Position numbers and translations under genes: made by a program
The notes under the pieces: generated by a model
Seen by the model: only the letters and a program-made list of their open reading frames with translations
What the model was told of the DNA's origin: nothing
Databases searched by the model: none
Source: Actinomycetes bacterium
GTDB lineage: Bacteria; Actinomycetota; Acidimicrobiia; Acidimicrobiales; Bog-793
Length of the DNA: 64,000 bases
Assembly: GCA_021798985.1 (NCBI GenBank)
Contig: JAJZBI010000018.1
Location: 1 to 64,000, forward strand
Direction of reading: 5' to 3'
Shown: positions 9,054-17,664 of the stretch, in pieces
Position numbering within the stretch: position 1 is the stretch's first letter
Layout of the letters: each line of letters starts with the position of its first letter

Positions 9054-9737
9054 GTGCCGAGCAGACGAGCCCAGCCAACTCCGGCCACCCTCGTGTTCTT
9101 CGTGCGCCACGGCACCACCCCCACGACCGGCAAGGTCCTGCCCGGTCGCACCCCGGGCCTGCACCTTTCCGAGCAAGGCACCGCGGAGGCCGGCCGCGCG
9201 GGTGAACGGCTCGCCGCGGTCGGGGCGAGCGCGCTGTACACCTCGCCCCTCGAGCGCACGCGCGAGACGGCGGCGGCCATCGCCAAGCACGTGAACCTGC
9301 GTCCGCTCACCGATCGCGCTCTGCTCGAGTGCGACTTCGGGGACTGGACCGGCAAACCGCTGGCCGAGCTCGCCAAGCTGCCCGAGTGGTCCGTCGTCCA
9401 GCACCATCCGAGTGGGTTCCGCTTTCCCTCGGGCGAGTCCTTCTCCGAGCTGCGGGCACGCATCGCCGGCGCCATCGAGCGCCTCGTCGCCAAGCACGCG
9501 GGCGAATCGATCGTCGTGGTCAGCCACGCGGATCCGATCAAGATCGCGATCGGCGACGCGCTCGGCCAACCGCTCGACCTCGTCCAGCGCATCGCGGTCG
9601 CCCCCTGCTCGATCAGCGTCGTCGCCTACGGCGCGGGCGCCCCGTCCGTGCTCACGACCAGCTCGTCGGGGGACCTCGCGGCGCTCGCCCGCGCGCAGCG
9701 GGCCAACGGCGCGCCGCGAGTCAACAAGGGGGTCTAG
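9054..9737 (+). CDS. Histidine phosphatase family protein (MSMEG_4193-like)
   Basis: A 227-residue phosphoglycerate-mutase-fold phosphatase. VRHGTTP near residues 17-23 holds the phospho-accepting His, SPLERTRETA a phosphate-binding Arg, ECDFGDWTG the acidic residue, and VVVSHADPIK the second His. Together with the next two genes it forms a trio conserved in actinobacteria, often next to mshC (mycothiol synthesis); mshC is not adjacent here. The substrate is unknown. The GTG start has TACGTT 6 bases upstream, suggesting a leaderless message. The stop codon abuts the DUF3090 start directly. Confidence 0.88.
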   Translation: MPSRRAQPTPATLVFFVRHGTTPTTGKVLPGRTPGLHLSEQGTAEAGRAGERLAAVGASALYTSPLERTRETAAAIAKHVNLRPLTDRALLECDFGDWTGKPLAELAKLPEWSVVQHHPSGFRFPSGESFSELRARIAGAIERLVAKHAGESIVVVSHADPIKIAIGDALGQPLDLVQRIAVAPCSISVVAYGAGAPSVLTTSSSGDLAALARAQRANGAPRVNKGV

Positions 9738-10244
9738 GTGGGGGCGGACTACGAGCTCGAGGCGCCCGAGCGGGTCACCGTCGGCACCATCGGCGAGGTC
9801 GGTCGGCGAGAGTTCTACCTGCAGGCGCGCCAAGGCGCCCAGCTCGTCACGGTGAAGGTCGAAAAGCAGCAGGTCGGGGCGCTCGCCGAGTCGCTCGGTC
9901 GGCTGCTCCAGGACCTTCCCCGGCCCGGTGAGCTCCCCGGCGACGAGGCGCTCGACCTCGAGCGCTTCGAGGAGGTCCACTTCGTCGTCGGCACCCTGGC
10001 GGTCGCCTACGACGTGAACAGCGACCGCGTCGTGCTGTTGATGGAGGAGCTCTCGGGAGGCGACGAAGCCGACGCCGACGAGGCGCGCCTTGCCATGTCG
10101 CGCGAGCAGGCCGCCGCGCTGGCGATCCGCGGCACCCAACTCGTCGAGTCCGGGCGCCCCCCCTGCCCATTGTGCGGCTTTCCGCTCGACCCCCGAGGCC
10201 ACGCGTGCCCGCGGACGAACGGCCACCGGCCGCCCCTCGCCTGA
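9738..10244 (+). CDS. DUF3090 family protein
   Basis: A 168-residue protein recognised as DUF3090 from its N-terminal half (GTIGEVGRREFYLQARQG) and its C-terminal zinc-ribbon-like CPLCGFPLDPRGHAC. The biochemical role is unknown. It starts immediately after the phosphatase stop and its end overlaps the SCO1664-family gene by 40 bases, so the three are co-translated. The constant partnership suggests a common pathway, probably involving a phosphorylated intermediate; that is inference from context. Confidence 0.85.
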   Translation: MGADYELEAPERVTVGTIGEVGRREFYLQARQGAQLVTVKVEKQQVGALAESLGRLLQDLPRPGELPGDEALDLERFEEVHFVVGTLAVAYDVNSDRVVLLMEELSGGDEADADEARLAMSREQAAALAIRGTQLVESGRPPCPLCGFPLDPRGHACPRTNGHRPPLA

Positions 10245-10942
10245 GCTCGCCCGAGTGGCTGGCGCTGCTGGCCGAGGGCGACCTCGAGATCGAGGGCCAG
10301 ATGCCCTGGAGCTCGAACATCACGCTGCTCGTGTGGGTCCGTTGCGGCGAGCTCGAGGCGCGGGCGATCTACAAGCCGGGCGAAGGCGAGCGATCGCTGT
10401 GGGACTTTCCTCCCGGTCTGTACCGGCACGAGGCCGCGGCGTACCGCCTCGCTGATGCCGTGGGCCTCCCGGTGGTCCCCGAGACGGTGCTGCGCGACGG
10501 CCCCTTTGGCGAGGGCTCGCTGCAGCGCTTCATCGACGCCGACTTCTCCCAGCACTACTTCACCCTGCTCGAGGAGCCGGCGCGCCACGACGCTCTCCGG
10601 CTCGTGGCCGGCTATGACCTGCTGGCGAACAATGCCGACCGCAAGGGCGGCCACTTCCTCCTCGACGCCGACGGCCAGATCTGGGGCATCGACAACGGGC
10701 TGTGCTTCCATCCCCAGCCCAAGCTGCGCACCGTCGCCTGGGACTTCGCCGGCGAGCCGCTGCCCGACGCCGTGATCGAGGCCTGCGCGCGCCTGAGCGA
10801 GGAGCTCGGCGAGCCGCTCGTCGCCCTGCTCACCCCCCGGGAGGCCCGCGCGCTCAGGGCGCGGGCGCGCGCGCTCCTCGAGCACCCGGTCTTCCCCCAC
10901 CCCGACCTCGAGGAGCACTGCTACCCCTGGCCGCTCGTCTGA
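10205..10942 (+). CDS. SCO1664 family protein (PI3/4-kinase-like fold)
   Basis: A 245-residue protein of the SCO1664 family, distantly related to phosphatidylinositol 3-/4-kinase-like phosphotransferases. Recognisable blocks are YKPGEGERSLWDFPPGLYRHEAA (ATP-binding Lys region), LLANNADRKGGHFLLD (catalytic HxD-like loop, here NADRK), and WGIDNGLCFH (metal-binding Asp). The ORF-track start is 11 codons upstream; the GTG at 10205 is more likely because the conserved part begins soon after. It is the third member of the phosphatase/DUF3090 trio. Kinase activity is inferred and the substrate unknown. Confidence 0.83.
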   Translation: MPADERPPAAPRLSSPEWLALLAEGDLEIEGQMPWSSNITLLVWVRCGELEARAIYKPGEGERSLWDFPPGLYRHEAAAYRLADAVGLPVVPETVLRDGPFGEGSLQRFIDADFSQHYFTLLEEPARHDALRLVAGYDLLANNADRKGGHFLLDADGQIWGIDNGLCFHPQPKLRTVAWDFAGEPLPDAVIEACARLSEELGEPLVALLTPREARALRARARALLEHPVFPHPDLEEHCYPWPLV

Positions 10943-10959
10943 TTGCCGGCCCCGTTCGC

Positions 10960-10965
10960 TAGCCT
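10960..10965 (+). promoter_or_regulatory. -10 hexamer for msrB
   Basis: TAGCCT lies 9 bases before the msrB ATG, leaving at most two or three untranslated bases. Confidence 0.45.
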
Positions 10966-10974
10966 CGCCAGGTC

Positions 10975-11424
10975 ATGAGCGAGCCGCAAGCGGACAACGA
11001 TGCCATCCCGTCGACGCCAGCGCTGCCCTCGAGCGAGGCGGAGTGGCGGTCGCGCCTTTCGCCAGAGGCGTACCGCGTGCTGCGGGAGCGGGCAACCGAC
11101 GCCCCCTTCTCGGGGCGCTACACCCATCCCGGCGCGCCCGGGCGTTACCGGTGCGCGGGGTGCGGCGCCGAGTTGTTCGACGCCGCGAGCCAGTACGACT
11201 CGGGCTCGGGCTGGCCGAGCTTCACCGCGCCGGTCGATCCCGAGCACGTTGAGCTACGCGAGGACACCAGCCACCGCATGGTCCGGGTCGAGGTGGCCTG
11301 CGCCCGCTGCGGAGGCCACCTCGGGCACCTGTTCCCCGATGGGCCCGGCCCGGCGGGGGAGCGGTGGTGCATCAATTCGACCAGCCTCGAGCTCGACCCC
11401 GGGTCTGCGGATTTCGTCGACTGA
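10975..11424 (+). CDS. msrB: Peptide-methionine (R)-S-oxide reductase MsrB
   Basis: A 149-residue MsrB that repairs methionine-R-sulfoxide in oxidised proteins. Two CxxC pairs (CAGC and CARC) bind structural zinc. GSGWPSF and GGHLGHLFPDGP are the substrate-site blocks, and the catalytic Cys is in RWCINS. The length is typical of the family. Together with the peroxiredoxin and FrhB gene nearby it adds to an oxidative-stress flavour, though it is separately transcribed. Confidence 0.96.
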   Translation: MSEPQADNDAIPSTPALPSSEAEWRSRLSPEAYRVLRERATDAPFSGRYTHPGAPGRYRCAGCGAELFDAASQYDSGSGWPSFTAPVDPEHVELREDTSHRMVRVEVACARCGGHLGHLFPDGPGPAGERWCINSTSLELDPGSADFVD

Positions 11425-11637
11425 TCGCACCTGCTCAGTCGCAGGTTTCGGCACGGATAGGGCGCCGATGGGCTCGTAAGCTTCGGATTCGGTGTCCACG
11501 GCTTCGTCACACGAGCCACATTGGCCCCATCGGGCAGCACCCCGTGCCACCTGGGACATCGCCAAAGCCCAACGAGCAGCCCTTCTTCTTCACGGAACTG
11601 CAATGCTGTAGACGTTCGGAAGTCGCATGGTCCGGGC

Positions 11638-12057
11638 ATGATCAAGCTCGTGAGCATCACAGAACGTCCATTGCCCAGGGTCTCGTCGACGCCGGCCGGT
11701 ACGGCGCGTCCTGACCTTGCCGTACTCGAGCTGTTGGGATCGGTCGGGGCCGAAGAGGCTCCCGAGCAGTTCCTCGTGCTCGAGTCCTGCCACAGCACTT
11801 GGCTGTTCGACACGACAGAGCACCGCTTCTGCCGAGTCTTGAAGGGCCCGCGCCTCGATGCGTCGGTGGCCACCGAGTGGCGGCACTACGACCGGCTGGT
11901 GCTGCATCCCAACTCCGATGCGTTCGTGGTCTTCCTCGACGCCTCGGGGACGCGTTTGCTGCGCTCGTGGCGGCACACCGCCCGCTGCGAGCAGTGCGGT
12001 GGCAACGTCACCGCAGAGATGTCCCTCGACGACCTCCGCCGAGTCGCCCGCGCGTAG
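11638..12057 (+). CDS. Hypothetical protein with a C-terminal CxxC pair
   Basis: A 139-residue protein of no family I recognise. The first 25 residues are poorly conserved-looking. The body contains LESCHSTWLFDTTEHRFCRV and a late ARCEQCGGNV pair that could bind a metal. The ORF-track start is 39 codons upstream in an unlikely Ser/Pro-rich stretch. I chose the ATG at 11638, which has CATGGT 6 bases before it. A strong intrinsic terminator follows 31 bases after the stop, which supports real plus-strand transcription. Confidence 0.6.
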   Translation: MIKLVSITERPLPRVSSTPAGTARPDLAVLELLGSVGAEEAPEQFLVLESCHSTWLFDTTEHRFCRVLKGPRLDASVATEWRHYDRLVLHPNSDAFVVFLDASGTRLLRSWRHTARCEQCGGNVTAEMSLDDLRRVARA

Positions 12058-12088
12058 ACACCCCTCCCCCCTTCCTCTGCGCACGCGC

Positions 12089-12129
12089 CTCCCCCGGTGC
12101 CCATCTGGGTGCCGGGGGAGATCTCTTTT
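12089..12129 (+). terminator. Strong Rho-independent terminator
   Basis: CTCCCCCGGTGCCC pairs with GGGTGCCGGGGGAG (14 pairs, two of them G-U) around a 4-base loop, followed by ATCTCTTTT. The T-rich tail is on the plus strand only, so it ends the hypothetical gene upstream. Confidence 0.85.
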
Positions 12130-12143
12130 CCGAGCCGCCTCGC

Positions 12144-12413
12144 TCAGCCGATCTCGAAGCCGGACGCCCCGAGCGCGTCCTCCGCGATCGCCTCGACGGC
12201 GCGGACGCTGGCGCCCCTCGGCCCGTGCTCGCACCAGGCGAGCATCGCCGCAACGGCCTCGGGCGCGCCCTCAAAGGCCGCCTCGACGGTCCCGTCGACG
12301 GCGTTGACGGCGTAGCCGGCCACGTCGAGGCGCAGCGCCTCGGCGCGGCACGCGGCGCGAAACCCCACGTTCTGCACGCGGCCGGACACCCGGACCCGTC
12401 GTCGCACGCGCAT
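12144..12413 (-). CDS. acyP: Acylphosphatase
   Basis: An 89-residue acylphosphatase that hydrolyses acyl phosphates such as 1,3-bisphosphoglycerate. The phosphate-binding loop with its catalytic Arg is in GRVQNVGFR, and the catalytic Asn in AVNAVDGTVE. The ORF track starts at a TTG four codons upstream; the ATG at 12413 gives the usual family length. It converges on the hypothetical gene across the terminator. Confidence 0.93.
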   Translation of the reverse strand: MRVRRRVRVSGRVQNVGFRAACRAEALRLDVAGYAVNAVDGTVEAAFEGAPEAVAAMLAWCEHGPRGASVRAVEAIAEDALGASGFEIG

Positions 12414-12490
12414 GGCGCCAGTCAAGCAGCCCGACGCCCGATCGAGCGCGCCCGGCCCGGCGCGCGCTCGCTGGCGGGCAGAATGGCTCC

Positions 12491-12994
12491 ATGAGTGACA
12501 TCCCCCACCAGAACTCCTCGCTCGTCGTGGTGACCGGCCCCCACGGTGGCGACGAGCAGCCCGGCGGCAGCGAGGGCGAGGAGAGTCGCGAGGCGGTCGA
12601 GCACCCCGCCAAGGTGATGCGGATCGGGTCGATGATCAAGCAGCTGCTCGACGAGGTCCGCCAGGCTCCGCTCGATCGCGCCAGCCGGCAGCGGCTGCGG
12701 GACATCTACGAGAACTCGGTGCGCGAGCTCGCCGACGGCCTGTCGCCCGACCTCGCCGCCGAGCTCGACCGCCTGGCCCTTCCGCTCGAGAGCCCCGAGC
12801 CGAGCGATGCCGAGCTGCGCGTCGCCCAGGCCCAGCTCGTCGGCTGGCTCGAAGGCCTCTTCCACGGCATCCAGGCGACGCTGTTCGCCCAGCAGATGGC
12901 GGCCCGCGCCCAGCTCGAGGAGATGCGGCGCCAGGGCCTCCCCCAAGGCGTCGAGCCCCCGAGCTCGCCGGTGCGCAACGGCCAGTACCTGTGA
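12491..12994 (+). CDS. bpa: Bacterial proteasome activator Bpa/PafE (DUF2587)
   Basis: A 167-residue Bpa-family protein, an ATP-independent ring that opens the 20S proteasome to feed in unfolded proteins. After a disordered acidic N-terminus (about 1-40) comes the helical core (VMRIGSMIKQLLDEVRQAPLD onward). The extreme C-terminus is GQYL, the motif that docks into proteasome alpha-subunit pockets. This implies the organism has a 20S proteasome, though prcA/prcB are not in the window. CAGAAT sits 6 bases before the ATG, consistent with a leaderless start. Confidence 0.93.
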   Translation: MSDIPHQNSSLVVVTGPHGGDEQPGGSEGEESREAVEHPAKVMRIGSMIKQLLDEVRQAPLDRASRQRLRDIYENSVRELADGLSPDLAAELDRLALPLESPEPSDAELRVAQAQLVGWLEGLFHGIQATLFAQQMAARAQLEEMRRQGLPQGVEPPSSPVRNGQYL

Positions 12995-13040
12995 GCCGAG
13001 CGCCGACGCGATCCCACCGCGCCGGCGCGGCACCCCGCGG

Positions 13041-13046
13041 TAGTCT
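13041..13046 (+). promoter_or_regulatory. Candidate -10 for dnaE
   Basis: TAGTCT lies 69 bases before the proposed dnaE start. It is the best hexamer in the 121-bp gap after bpa; no convincing -35 was found. Confidence 0.35.
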
Positions 13047-13115
13047 CGCTCGCACGGGACGAACCACAGCGGTGTAGTTCGTCCACAGGCAGTGGATGAA
13101 GCGTGGGGATGAGCT

Positions 13116-16100
13116 GTGGAGGCTGAAGTGGCGTCGCCGGTCGTGCCGGAAAAGAGCACCGGAGCGGCCGCCCGGCGGGGCCGCTCGTTCGTCCATCTCC
13201 ACCAGCACACCGAGTACTCCATGCTCGACGGAGCCGCCCGGGTCAAAGACGTCGCCGCTGCCGCAGCGGCGGACGGCCAGCCGGCGCTCGCCATCACCGA
13301 CCACGGCAACATGTACGGAGTCCTCGACTTCTACAAGGCGTGCCGGGCCAAGGAGATCACCCCGATCATCGGGATCGAGGCCTACATGGCGGGCAACTCG
13401 CGTTTCGAGCGGCCCGTGCGGCGCGGGCGGGTCGACGACACGGGCGGCGAGGGCGAGCGCGGCGAGAAGCTCTACTACCACCTGACGGTGCTGGCCGAGA
13501 ACCAGACTGGGTACCGCAACTTGTTGAAGCTCTCCTCGGACGCCTATCTCGAGGGCTATTTCTACAAGCCGCGTGTCGACTGGGAGCTCCTCGAGCGCTA
13601 CCACGAGGGCCTCATCGCCACCACCGGCTGCCTCGGCGGCGTCGTCTTGCAGGCCCTGCTGGCTGGCCAGTTCGACGAGGCGAAGAAGCTCGCCGCCCGG
13701 CTCCAGGACATCTTCGGCCGGGACTCGCTGTTCATCGAGATCCAGGACCACGGCCTCGCCGAGCAGCGGCGCACCAACCCGCAGCTGATCGAGATCGCCA
13801 AGGCGATCGGCGCCCCGCTCGTCGCGACGAACGACAGCCACTACTGCCGCCGCGAGGACCACGTCGCCCACGACGCGCTGTTGTGCGTGCAGACCGGGGC
13901 GACGATCGACGACCCCAAGCGCTTCAAGTTCGACGGCGCCGAGCACTACCTGAAGAGCGCGGCGGAGATGCGCCAGCTGTTCGCCGAGGTCCCCGAGTCC
14001 TGCGACAACACGCTATGGATCGCCGAGCGGGCGAACGTCGAGCTCGAGCTGGGCAAGCCGATGCTGCCGCAGTTCCCCGTCCCAGAAGCCTTCCGCCGGG
14101 ACGCCTATGAGGAGTCGGCGACGGCGTACCTGCGCCACCTCACCTACGAGGGCGCTCGCCAGCGCTACGGCGACTCGCTGCCGCCCGAGGTCCGCGACCG
14201 CCTCGACTACGAGCTCGGGGTCATCTCCTCGATGGGCTTTTCCGCCTACTTCCTCGTGGTCTGGGACCTCATCGACCACGCGCGCAAGGCCAACATCCGC
14301 GTCGGCCCGGGCCGTGGCTCGGCAGCGGGTTGCTGCGTCGCCTACTGCCTGCGGATCGTCGACCTCGACCCGATCCGCTACGACCTGCTGTTCGAGCGCT
14401 TCTTGAACCCGGGCCGCAAGCAGATGCCCGACATCGACATGGACTTCGACGAGCGCTACCGCTCAGAGATGATCCGCTATGCCACCGAGCGCTACGGCTG
14501 GGACCGGGTCGCCCAGATCGTGACCTTCTCGACCATCAAGGCCCGGGCTGCGGTGCGCGACGCGGCGCGCGTGCTCGGCTATCCCTACGCGCTCGGCGAC
14601 AAGATCGCCAAGGCGATGCCGCCGCTCGTCATGGGGCGGGACACGCCCCTCGGTGCCTGCCTGGACAAGACCGAGGGGCACGAGGACGGCTTCGTCGCCG
14701 CCCAGAGCCTCCGGGAGATGTACGAGGCCGACCCCGACGCCCGCAAGGTGATCGACGTCGCGAAGGGCCTCGAGGGCCTGCGCCGCCAGGACGGCATCCA
14801 TGCCGCGGCGGTCGTCATCACCCACGAGCCGCTGACCGAGTACCTGCCGATCCAGCGCAAGCCCGACCCGGGCGGCAGCATCGAGAACGCGCCGATCGTG
14901 ACGCAGTACGAGATGCACGGCGTCGAAGAGCTCGGGCTGTTGAAGATGGACTTCTTGGGGCTGCGCAACCTCTCGGTGATCGAGATGGCGCTCGACCTCA
15001 TCGAGGTGCGCACGGGCGAGCGGCCCGACATCGACGCCATCCCGCTCGATGACGAGAAGACCTTCGACATGCTCCGGCGCGCCGACTCGATCGGCGTCTT
15101 CCAGCTCGAGGGTGCGGCGATGCGCCAGACGCTGCGCTCGCTCGCCCCGACGAGCTTTGACGACGTCGCCGCGCTCGTCGCCTTGTACCGCCCCGGGCCG
15201 ATGGCGGCGAACATGCACCGCGACTACCCGGACCTAAAGAACGGGCGCAAGGAGCTCACCTACCTGCACCCCGACATCGAGCCCATCTTGAAGGACACCT
15301 ACGGGCTGATGCTCTACCAGGAGTCGGTCATGCGCGTCGCCCAGCGCTTTGCCGGCTACAGCCTGGAGGAGGCGGACAACCTCCGCAAGGCCGCCGGCAA
15401 GAAGGTCCGGGCGATCATGCAGGCCGAGCGCGAGAAGTTCGTCAAGGGCTGCATTGACCAGGGCTACGGCGAGGAGCTCGGCACCCAGCTGTTCGACATC
15501 ATCGAGCCCTTCGCCGACTACGCGTTCAACAAGTCGCACTCGTTCGGCTACGGCTACGTCGCCTACCAGACGGCCTGGCTGAAGGCGAACTACCCGGTCG
15601 AGTACCTCGCCGCGCTCTTGTCCTCGGTCAAAGACGACAAGGACAAGACCGCCGTCTACCTCGCCGAGTCCCGCAGCCTTGGCATCAACGTGCAGGTGCC
15701 CGATGTCAACCTGTCGGCGTCGAACTTCACCTCGCTGCCGGCGCCGCAAGGGAGCACGTCGATCGGGACGATCGTCTTCGGGCTGTCGGCCGTGCGCAAC
15801 GTCGGCGAGGGGATCGTCAACTTGATCCTCGCCGAGCGCCAGGCAGGCGGGCCGTTCGCCGACTTCTTCGACTTCTGCTGCCGGGTGGACCCCTCGGCGC
15901 TCAACAAGCGCTCGGTCGAGTCGCTGATCAAGGCGGGGGCTTTCGACTCCCTCGGCCATCCGCGAAAGGGCCTCTGCCTCGTCTTCGAGGAGATCATCGA
16001 CGCCGTGCTGTCGCGCCGGCGCGAGGAGGAGCAAGGCATCTCGACGCTCTTCTCGCTGCTCGAGGAGCCGAGCGAGGACGCCGGCGCCCCGAGCTACACC

Positions 16101-16787
16101 GAGGCGCGCCGGGAGATCCCCGACGTCGAGTTCCGCAAGGAGGAGCGCCTCGCCTTCGAGAAGGAGATGCTCGGGCTGTACGTGAGCGACCATCCCCTGC
16201 TCGGCATGGAGGCCTCGCTGCGGCGCCACACCGACACCACGATCCGCGAGCTGCTCGACGGGACGGGGACGACGCCGCTGCCCGGCGAGCAGGGCGGCGG
16301 TGCGGGGATGCGCGTCCTCGGGGGCGTCGTCACGAGCCTCTCGCGCCGCTACACGCGCCGCGGCGAGCTGATGGCGACGTTCATCCTCGAGGACCTCGAG
16401 GCCGCAGTCGAGGTGATGGTCTTCCCCAAGACCATGCAGGAGTACGGGGCGCGCCTCGAGGAGGACGCGATCGTGGCCGTGCGCGGCCGGGCCGACCCCC
16501 GTGACGAGCAGCCCAAGATCATCGCCAGCGAGATCAGCCGGCTGAACCTCGTCGCCGAGCAGTCGGCCGGCCCGATCGAGGTCAGCCTGCCGCTGCAGTC
16601 GCTCACCGAGTCCCTCGTGGCCCGGCTGAAGTCCCTCGTCGTCGAGCACCCGGGCACCCGGCCGGTGCACCTGCACCTCGGCGAGAAGGTGCTGCGGCTG
16701 CCGCCCGCCTTCAACGTCGAGCCTGGAAGCGGCTTCGTGGGCGGCCTGAAGGAGATCCTCGGGCCCGACGCGCTCGTGACGGTCTGA
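13116..16787 (+). CDS. dnaE: DNA polymerase III alpha subunit (DnaE1 type)
   Basis: A 1223-residue replicative polymerase. The N-terminal PHP domain begins FVHLHQHTEYSMLDG (about residues 24-38). It keeps the metal-binding HxH pattern, as in actinobacterial DnaE1 where PHP provides proofreading. The palm has GPGRGSAAG (about 400) and the catalytic acidic PDIDMDFDE (about 437-445). Fingers, the beta-clamp-binding region and a C-terminal OB fold (about 1065-1110, GGVVTSLSRRYTRRGE) follow. Length and order match DnaE1 rather than DnaE2. The GTG start at 13116 is adopted; the GTG at 13131 is an alternative. Confidence 0.97.
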   Translation: MEAEVASPVVPEKSTGAAARRGRSFVHLHQHTEYSMLDGAARVKDVAAAAAADGQPALAITDHGNMYGVLDFYKACRAKEITPIIGIEAYMAGNSRFERPVRRGRVDDTGGEGERGEKLYYHLTVLAENQTGYRNLLKLSSDAYLEGYFYKPRVDWELLERYHEGLIATTGCLGGVVLQALLAGQFDEAKKLAARLQDIFGRDSLFIEIQDHGLAEQRRTNPQLIEIAKAIGAPLVATNDSHYCRREDHVAHDALLCVQTGATIDDPKRFKFDGAEHYLKSAAEMRQLFAEVPESCDNTLWIAERANVELELGKPMLPQFPVPEAFRRDAYEESATAYLRHLTYEGARQRYGDSLPPEVRDRLDYELGVISSMGFSAYFLVVWDLIDHARKANIRVGPGRGSAAGCCVAYCLRIVDLDPIRYDLLFERFLNPGRKQMPDIDMDFDERYRSEMIRYATERYGWDRVAQIVTFSTIKARAAVRDAARVLGYPYALGDKIAKAMPPLVMGRDTPLGACLDKTEGHEDGFVAAQSLREMYEADPDARKVIDVAKGLEGLRRQDGIHAAAVVITHEPLTEYLPIQRKPDPGGSIENAPIVTQYEMHGVEELGLLKMDFLGLRNLSVIEMALDLIEVRTGERPDIDAIPLDDEKTFDMLRRADSIGVFQLEGAAMRQTLRSLAPTSFDDVAALVALYRPGPMAANMHRDYPDLKNGRKELTYLHPDIEPILKDTYGLMLYQESVMRVAQRFAGYSLEEADNLRKAAGKKVRAIMQAEREKFVKGCIDQGYGEELGTQLFDIIEPFADYAFNKSHSFGYGYVAYQTAWLKANYPVEYLAALLSSVKDDKDKTAVYLAESRSLGINVQVPDVNLSASNFTSLPAPQGSTSIGTIVFGLSAVRNVGEGIVNLILAERQAGGPFADFFDFCCRVDPSALNKRSVESLIKAGAFDSLGHPRKGLCLVFEEIIDAVLSRRREEEQGISTLFSLLEEPSEDAGAPSYTEARREIPDVEFRKEERLAFEKEMLGLYVSDHPLLGMEASLRRHTDTTIRELLDGTGTTPLPGEQGGGAGMRVLGGVVTSLSRRYTRRGELMATFILEDLEAAVEVMVFPKTMQEYGARLEEDAIVAVRGRADPRDEQPKIIASEISRLNLVAEQSAGPIEVSLPLQSLTESLVARLKSLVVEHPGTRPVHLHLGEKVLRLPPAFNVEPGSGFVGGLKEILGPDALVTV

Positions 16788-16809
16788 GGCCCGCCAGGGG
16801 CCGGCCGGG

Positions 16810-16829
16810 CACCCTGCTTGGCAGGGGTG
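16810..16829 (+). terminator. Possible hairpin after dnaE
   Basis: CACCCTGC-ttg-GCAGGGGTG forms an 8-bp stem with one bulge, 23 bases after the dnaE stop. There is no T tract, and it overlaps the -35 of the next gene, so its role is uncertain. Confidence 0.3.
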
Positions 16830-16848
16830 TCGCGCGTTCTCGTAAACT
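16818..16848 (+). promoter_or_regulatory. Promoter for the gene at 16973
   Basis: TTGGCA, a 19-base spacer, then TAAACT gives a sigma70-like promoter. It implies a leader of about 115 bases rich in inverted GC blocks. Confidence 0.5.
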
Positions 16849-16972
16849 GGAGGCCGTCCACCGTTCCGGCCGAGCCGGGCGGGCGTCCGCCGGCCACGGC
16901 CGGCCTCGGGCGTGGGGCGCTGGCGAGAGCGCCGGCACGGTGCGCAGTCGAGCAGTAAGGGGTCAGCAGCAC

Positions 16973-17644
16973 GTGATCGAAGTCGCGACGAAGGACTGCA
17001 CGGCACTGAGCGACGCAGAGCTCGCCGAGATGGCGGACCTCTGCGCGGTCGGCGGCGCCGGATATGAGGTGGGTTTCCTCTCCAAACAGCGCGAGGAGTG
17101 GGTGCTCGTCACCCATGCGCGGATCGGCGACGAGCTGCGCGGCTTCGCCTTCTCGACGCTCGAGCGGATCGGGGGCACGCCGAGCCTGCTGATCGGCGTC
17201 GCCGCCTTCCCTCGCGACGCCGAGGGCGAAGAGGCGCTGCGGGCGGTGATGCGCGACCTGTACCGCCGCGCCGTGCTCGCCTTCCCCGACGAGGACGTGC
17301 TGGTGGGCACGCGCATGCAGGACCCCGCCGCGTATCGCGCCTATGAGGGCCTGAGCGACATCGTCCCGCGCACGGGCCACAAGCCGACGGGCGAGGAGCG
17401 TGCCTGGGGCCGCCGGCTCGCCAAGCGCTTCGGCTGCGACGGCCAGCTTGAGGACCGCAGCTTCGTGATCAGCGGCGACGGCTCGGCGATGGGGCTGCTG
17501 GACCACGCCGTCGCCCCGATCGGCATCGAGCCAGGCGACGAGCTCGAGCTGTTCAACCAGCTCGACCGCGACCGGCGCGACTGCCTCGTCGTCTTCGGCT
17601 GGGCGATGGCCGAGGACCTCGTCGCCGGCACACTGCCGGCCTAG
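16973..17644 (+). CDS. Hypothetical protein, possibly GNAT-like
   Basis: A 223-residue protein I cannot assign. Its pattern (VLVTHARIGDELRGFAFSTLERIGG, then a helical block, then DVLVGTRMQDPAAYRAYEGLSD) is reminiscent of acetyltransferase-fold proteins, but no clear acetyl-CoA loop is seen. The ORF track starts at a GTG 11 codons earlier; I prefer the GTG at 16973 with AAGGGG upstream. It follows dnaE but has its own promoter. Its 3' end is 20 bases from the remnant transposase. Confidence 0.65.
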   Translation: MIEVATKDCTALSDAELAEMADLCAVGGAGYEVGFLSKQREEWVLVTHARIGDELRGFAFSTLERIGGTPSLLIGVAAFPRDAEGEEALRAVMRDLYRRAVLAFPDEDVLVGTRMQDPAAYRAYEGLSDIVPRTGHKPTGEERAWGRRLAKRFGCDGQLEDRSFVISGDGSAMGLLDHAVAPIGIEPGDELELFNQLDRDRRDCLVVFGWAMAEDLVAGTLPA

Positions 17645-17664
17645 ATATCCCACGTCCCCACTCG

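Noticed and set aside
15234-17006. 590-residue minus-strand ORF across dnaE
   Set aside because: Shadow of dnaE codons; no recognisable domain and no start signal.
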